Origin: Streptomyces sp. TLI_053
Lineage (GTDB): Bacteria; Actinomycetota; Actinomycetes; Streptomycetales; Streptomycetaceae
Direction of reading: 5' to 3'
Length of the DNA: 64,000 nucleotides
Assembly: GCF_900105395.1 (NCBI RefSeq)
Contig: NZ_LT629775.1
Span: forward strand, 5,416,001-5,480,000
Position 1 is the stretch's first letter. Every line of letters begins with the position of its first letter. Shown here in pieces: positions 60,444 to 64,000 of this stretch. The notes under the pieces were generated by a model, which saw only the letters and a list, made by a program, of their open reading frames with translations, did not search any database and was not told the origin of the DNA. The position numbers and the translations under genes were made by a program.

Positions 60444-61775
60444 TCAGCTGCGGCTGACGGTCCCGCAGAGGCCGTCCGTGCTGAGCTCGCCCCGGCGGTC
60501 GTACGGGTCGGAGGTCGGACCGGACCGGTCGGGGTTCGGGGCCTCGGCGGCCGCGAACTGGTCGAACTGCGGGTGGTACCAGCCGTCGTACACCCCGCAC
60601 TCGCTGTTCCCGGACTCGGACAGGTGCCGCTGGAAGTAGAGCCGGTCCCGCTCGACCGTGAACTTCGCCGGGTCGTAGAAGCGGAAGGTGTCCGCCCGGC
60701 GCACGACGGTCCGGGTCGTCCAGGTGTCCCCGGGCACGTCCGCCACCGGGGTGACCAGGCCGACCGGCTTCGCGGTGGCGTTCCCGCCGGGAGCGGGGTC
60801 GCGCGGCGGGCGCGGGGACAGCGAGGGCTTGGGCGCGGCGGCGCGCCCGGCGGCGTCCGGGCCGGGCCGGAGCGGGTAGACGTAGGTGAAGTCGGTGTGC
60901 ACCAGCACGCCGCGCTTGCCGTCGCCCTCGACACTGATCGAGCCCTGGACGCGGTAGACCTCGCCGACCGGGATCGCGTCGCGCGCGTCGAAGCGGCTGA
61001 ACCACGTCAGCGGGTCGTCGTCGTAGGAGGGCGTGGCCAGCGCCTTCTCGGCCTCCGCCCGGTCCTCGGGGCCGAGCAGGGCGAGGGCCGCCTCCGGCCG
61101 GCCGCCGGCCACCGTCCGGGGGTCCAGGTTGGCGGCCGCCAGGTACCGCTTGACCAGCTCGACCTGGGCGGCGACCTGGTCGGCGCCGAACACCCCGATC
61201 CTGGTGACGGTGCTCGGATCGGGCCCGAAGACCTCGATGCCGGTGGGCCAGTTCTCGGCGGGGGAGCCCGCCCAGGGGCGGTCGACGGTCGGCTGCGCCG
61301 GGTCGACCGGGGGCGGCGCGGTGGTCGGCCGGCCGGACTCGGGCGCGACGCTCCGCACGGGCGCGGCGGCGGACCCGGAGCCGTCGCCGAACCGCGTCGA
61401 GTACCAGGACCGCAGACCGTCGACGTTCAGCGCGGCGAGCACCAGGGCGACGGTGAGCACCACGAACAGCGGCGTCCGCCACTCCCGGGCCCGGCGCGGC
61501 CGGGGGTTGCCCCACGGGTCGACCGGCCGCGGCCGGCGGGCGAAGCGCCGCTTCGGCCGGGGCCCGTCGTTCACCGACCGGCGGCCGCCGGGGTCGACCG
61601 GCGGCGTGTGCTGCCAGCGGGCCGCGAGCATCCGGGTGCGGCCCGCCTGTTCCTTGACGGTCGCGCCGCGGACGAACTCCTCGTCGAGCACGAGGTCGGC
61701 GAACGGGTCCTTCCCGTCCGTCCCGTCCTTCGGTTGCCCGGACGGGCGCGGTTCTGGGTCTTCGGCGATCGGCAT
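60444..61775 (-). CDS. Conserved hypothetical single-pass membrane protein
   Basis: 443 aa. Residues 1-100 are cytosolic and basic (DPFADLVLDEEFVRGATVKE; RRFARRPRPVDPWGNPRP). One helix follows at ~104-120 (TPLFVVLTVALVLAALNV), and the rest is outside. The outer part has a helical segment (IGVFGADQVAAQVELVKRYL) and a beta-rich region (VLVHTDFTYVYPLRPGPD), ending with three Cys-containing stretches (SECGVYDGWYHPQFDQF; DGLCGTV) that could form a disulfide. Family unknown to me beyond broad actinobacterial conservation. CATACT lies 6 nt before ATG. Confidence 0.72.
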   Translation of the reverse strand: MPIAEDPEPRPSGQPKDGTDGKDPFADLVLDEEFVRGATVKEQAGRTRMLAARWQHTPPVDPGGRRSVNDGPRPKRRFARRPRPVDPWGNPRPRRAREWRTPLFVVLTVALVLAALNVDGLRSWYSTRFGDGSGSAAAPVRSVAPESGRPTTAPPPVDPAQPTVDRPWAGSPAENWPTGIEVFGPDPSTVTRIGVFGADQVAAQVELVKRYLAAANLDPRTVAGGRPEAALALLGPEDRAEAEKALATPSYDDDPLTWFSRFDARDAIPVGEVYRVQGSISVEGDGKRGVLVHTDFTYVYPLRPGPDAAGRAAAPKPSLSPRPPRDPAPGGNATAKPVGLVTPVADVPGDTWTTRTVVRRADTFRFYDPAKFTVERDRLYFQRHLSESGNSECGVYDGWYHPQFDQFAAAEAPNPDRSGPTSDPYDRRGELSTDGLCGTVSRS

Positions 61776-61781
61776 CGCGCC

Positions 61782-61787
61782 AGTATG
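61782..61787 (-). promoter_or_regulatory. -10 box CATACT of a leaderless promoter
   Basis: Six nt before the ATG at 61775; excludes the longer frame from 61838. Confidence 0.45.
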
Positions 61788-61884
61788 CCGACGGGGTGCG
61801 ACGGACGTTCGATCGGGGCCGCACCACCGGGTGAACACCCCCGGCGCGGGCCGGGCGGCCGACCACCCGTTTCCTCCCGGAACG

Positions 61885-62334
61885 TCAGTTCTTGTCGCGG
61901 GCGCGCTTCACCGAGCCGACCACCCCCGCCACGCCCAGGACCATGACCGCCGGGAACAGCGAGGTGAAGAACGCCTCGAACACGCCCGCGTCGCCGAGGA
62001 ACAGCTGGACCAGGGTGTTCAGGAGGAGCAGTCCGCCCGCCGCCGGGAGCGCGGCCTGCCAGGGGTGCTCGTTCGCCCACGCGGCCAGCCGCCGGTCGGT
62101 GGTGTCGCGGCGCAGCCGGCCGCCCACCGTGCCGACCAGGAAGAAGAAGAACAGGGCGACGCCGGCCGGACCGGCCAGCATGCTCGACGACCAGTCCCCG
62201 TCGATCAGATCGATCACCAGGTCCGTCGCCCCCACCAGTGCACCGACCCCCGCGGCCGTCCGCCACGGGCCCAAGGTCGCCGCGGCGACGGCGACCTGCC
62301 GGTTCTCACGTCGGGACATCTCTCCGTGTGCCAT
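61885..62334 (-). CDS. Hypothetical membrane protein, three to four helices
   Basis: 149 aa from ATG 62334; ATG 62319 is equally possible because GGAGG is too close to the first. Hydrophobic segments: TAAGVGALVGATDLVIDLI, LAGPAGVALFFFFLVGTVGG, ALPAAGGLLLLNTLVQLFLG and LFPAVMVLGVAGVVGSV. It ends in KRARDKN. No catalytic motif or known domain. On the same strand as the preceding membrane protein gene but separated by 109 nt. Function unknown. Confidence 0.65.
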   Translation of the reverse strand: MAHGEMSRRENRQVAVAAATLGPWRTAAGVGALVGATDLVIDLIDGDWSSSMLAGPAGVALFFFFLVGTVGGRLRRDTTDRRLAAWANEHPWQAALPAAGGLLLLNTLVQLFLGDAGVFEAFFTSLFPAVMVLGVAGVVGSVKRARDKN

Positions 62335-62573
62335 GCCTCCACGGTGCGCCCGCGCCCACCGCCGGGCCATAGGGGAGAACCCCGAGATTCGCCCTAGGGG
62401 GTGTCCGCGGTGCTCGCGTCACGGCCCCGGCGGCCCCGGCGGGACCCGGCGGACACCCTCCGGGGGTGCCACCGCGCGGGGTGCCCGCAGAGTGGACGGT
62501 GCCGCCCGGGGGCCGGGCGCGGTGCGAGGATGGCCGGGGCAGTGGGACCCGGGACCGTAGGCAAGGAGCGGCC

Positions 62574-63401
62574 ATGACCAGCAGCGCGGCACACGGACAG
62601 AAGATCGCCTTCCTCGGCACGGGCAAGATCGGGGAGGCCCTGCTCTCCGGTCTGCTGCGGGCCGGCAAGGACCCGGCGGACGTCCTGGTGACGGCCCGCC
62701 GGCCCGAGCGGGCCGCCGAGCTGGCCGCCAGGTACGGGGTCGGCGCGGTGGGCAACGCCGAGGCCGCCAAGCTCGCGGACACCCTGATCCTCGCGGTGAA
62801 GCCGCAGGACATGGGCACCCTGCTGGACGAGCTGGCGCCGCACATCGCCCCCGACCGGCTGGTGATCTCGGCCGCGGCCGGCATCCCCACCGCCTGGTTC
62901 GAGGCCAGGCTGGCGCCCGGCACCCCGGTGGTCCGGGTGATGCCGAACACGCCCGTCCTGGTGGACGAGGGCATGAGCGTCATCTCCGGCGGGTCGCACG
63001 CCGCCGAGGCGCACCTGGAGCGGGCGGAGGAGATCTTCCGCTCGGTCGGCAAGGCGCTGCGGCTGCCGGAGTCCCAGCAGGACGCGGCGACCGCCCTCTC
63101 CGGCTCCGGCCCGGCGTACTTCTACTTCCTGGTCGAGGCGATGACCGACGCGGGCATCCTGCTCGGGCTGCCCCGGCAGGTCGCGCACGACCTGATCGTG
63201 CAGTCGGCGATCGGCGCCTCGGTGATGCTGCGGGACTCCGGGGAGCACCCGGTGAAGCTGCGCGAGGCGGTCACCTCGCCGGCCGGCACCACCATCTCGG
63301 CCATTCGCGAGCTGGAGAACCACGGGGTGCGGGCGGCCCTGCTGAGCGCCCTGGAGGCGGCCCGGGACCGCTCCCGGGAGCTGGCCTCCGGCGGCAGGTA
63401 G
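62574..63401 (+). CDS. proC: Pyrroline-5-carboxylate reductase ProC
   Basis: 275 aa. Final step of proline synthesis, NAD(P)H-dependent. N-terminal Rossmann motif IAFLGTGKIGEALLSGLLRA, ILAVKPQDMGTLLDELAPHI, PVVRVMPNTPVLVDEGMSVI, and the C-terminal signature ALSGSGPAYFYFLVEAMTDA with TSPAGTTISAIRELENHGVR. Standard length. ATG with AAGGAG 6 nt upstream. Confidence 0.96.
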   Translation: MTSSAAHGQKIAFLGTGKIGEALLSGLLRAGKDPADVLVTARRPERAAELAARYGVGAVGNAEAAKLADTLILAVKPQDMGTLLDELAPHIAPDRLVISAAAGIPTAWFEARLAPGTPVVRVMPNTPVLVDEGMSVISGGSHAAEAHLERAEEIFRSVGKALRLPESQQDAATALSGSGPAYFYFLVEAMTDAGILLGLPRQVAHDLIVQSAIGASVMLRDSGEHPVKLREAVTSPAGTTISAIRELENHGVRAALLSALEAARDRSRELASGGR

Positions 63402-63410
63402 GCCGCCCAG

Positions 63411-63416
63411 TAGGCT
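63411..63416 (+). promoter_or_regulatory. -10 box TAGGCT of a leaderless promoter
   Basis: Seven nt before the ATG of the HAD hydrolase gene, 9 nt after the proC stop. Confidence 0.55.
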
Positions 63417-63423
63417 CGGCCGC

Positions 63424-64000
63424 ATGGCCTACGACCTGGTGATCTTCGACAACGACGGTGTGCTGGTGGACAGCGAGCCGCTCTCCAACCGGCTGCTCGC
63501 CGAGTACCTCACCGAACTCGGCTACCCGACCACGATCGAGGACTCCTACCGGGACTTCATGGGCACCGCGGCCCACCGGATCCACGACGTGATCGCCGAG
63601 CGCCACGACGGCGCGAGGCTCCCGGAGGGCTTCGACGAGCGGTTCCACGCCCGGGTGTTCGCCGCGTTCGGGGCCGAACTCACCGCTGTGCGGGGCGCGG
63701 AGGCGCTGCTGAAGGAGCTCGGGCGGAGCTCCGTGCCGTTCTGCCTGGCCTCCTCGGCGCACCACGAGTGGATCCGCACCGCCCTGGACGTCACCGGTCT
63801 GCGCGGGTGGTTCCCCGAGGAGCGGATCTTCAGCGCGCAGGACGTCGGTGTCGGCAAGCCGGCGCCCGACCTCTTCCTGCACGCCGCCCGCACCCTCGGC
63901 GTCGACCCGGCCCGCTGCCTGGTGCTGGAGGACAGCGTCAACGGTGTGCTGGCCGCCCGGGCCGCCGGGATGGACGTGTACGGCTACACCGCCCTCACCG
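63424..64000 (+). CDS. HAD-superfamily hydrolase (phosphoglycolate phosphatase/beta-phosphoglucomutase type), 3'-truncated by window edge
   Basis: 192 residues present. HAD motif I IFDNDGVLVDSEPLSNRLLA has the nucleophile Asp9 and acid Asp11, motif II is FCLASSAHH, motif III Lys is in VGVGKPAPDLFLHAARTLG, and motif IV LVLEDSVNGVLAARAAGM has the Mg-binding acidic pair. The cap-1 helical insert places it with PGP/beta-PGM-like phosphatases; substrate unknown. Asn replaces the more usual Ser/Cys/Leu inside DNDG, as in many family members. The last residues lie beyond base 64000. Confidence 0.92.
   Translation, partial: MAYDLVIFDNDGVLVDSEPLSNRLLAEYLTELGYPTTIEDSYRDFMGTAAHRIHDVIAERHDGARLPEGFDERFHARVFAAFGAELTAVRGAEALLKELGRSSVPFCLASSAHHEWIRTALDVTGLRGWFPEERIFSAQDVGVGKPAPDLFLHAARTLGVDPARCLVLEDSVNGVLAARAAGMDVYGYTALT

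Overview
The window is a gene-dense, very GC-rich chromosomal segment (well over 70% GC by eye, strong GC3 bias, many GTG and TTG starts). The gene content points to Streptomycetaceae (Streptomyces or Kitasatospora): MsiK, Lsr2, a family 2B encapsulin with its polyprenyl-transferase partner, the DoxX protein with a long Pro/Ala tail, and Streptomyces-type NadC. No prophage, IS element, CRISPR array or rRNA was found. One tRNA-Thr(TGT) is present.

Layout. 1-10 kb: 3' end of rlmB, a DoxX membrane protein, a sugar nucleotidyltransferase, the multi-sugar ABC ATPase msiK, tRNA-Thr, a secreted PKD/triple-repeat protein, a C-terminally truncated tyrosine-recombinase remnant and an MFS exporter. 10-19 kb is the most accessory-looking part: a small protein, an Ogt-type alkyltransferase, an ATP-grasp enzyme facing away from the encapsulin shell gene, the cargo-type polyprenyl synthase, an epimerase-like protein and two tandem DUF1254 genes whose 3' ends are almost identical. 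19-27 kb: a sigma-like/zinc-finger/BACON fusion, then radA, disA, a membrane-anchored protein and mutY. 27-33 kb: a DHA2 exporter with a divergent TetR regulator and two secreted peptidases (M23, M6). 33-49 kb is a leftward core block: clpC, lsr2, a GNAT, a BlaI-type regulator, a 40-aa membrane peptide coupled to lysS, a wall-surface protein, then the operon DUF2520-panC-panD-nadB-nadC-coaX-hypothetical. 49-64 kb: a NarL-type two-component system, a MidA/NDUFAF7-like methyltransferase overlapping an orphan nuoD, a Cys-rich protein, Ppx/GppA, a TIM-barrel isomerase with a histone-like tail, a methyltransferase, ilvD, membrane proteins, proC and a 3'-truncated HAD hydrolase.

The order rlmB ... 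radA-disA-membrane protein ... mutY ... clpC-lsr2 ... small ORF-lysS ... coaX ... panD-panC-DUF2520 resembles the Rv3579c-Rv3603c region of Mycobacterium tuberculosis as I recall it. This suggests an ancient actinobacterial backbone with lineage-specific insertions.

Three points stand out. First, the encapsulin shell and polyprenyl-synthase pair is a candidate nanocompartment, with a strong hairpin between shell and cargo genes and a cargo N-terminus too short for the usual loading domain. Second, a MidA-like methyltransferase overlaps nuoD by ATGA, and this NuoD keeps the arginine that NDUFAF7 methylates in mitochondria but has Trp at the quinone-site Tyr position. Third, at least 16 genes have a TANNNT-type -10 box only 6-8 nt before the start codon, which implies leaderless transcription and fixes many starts.
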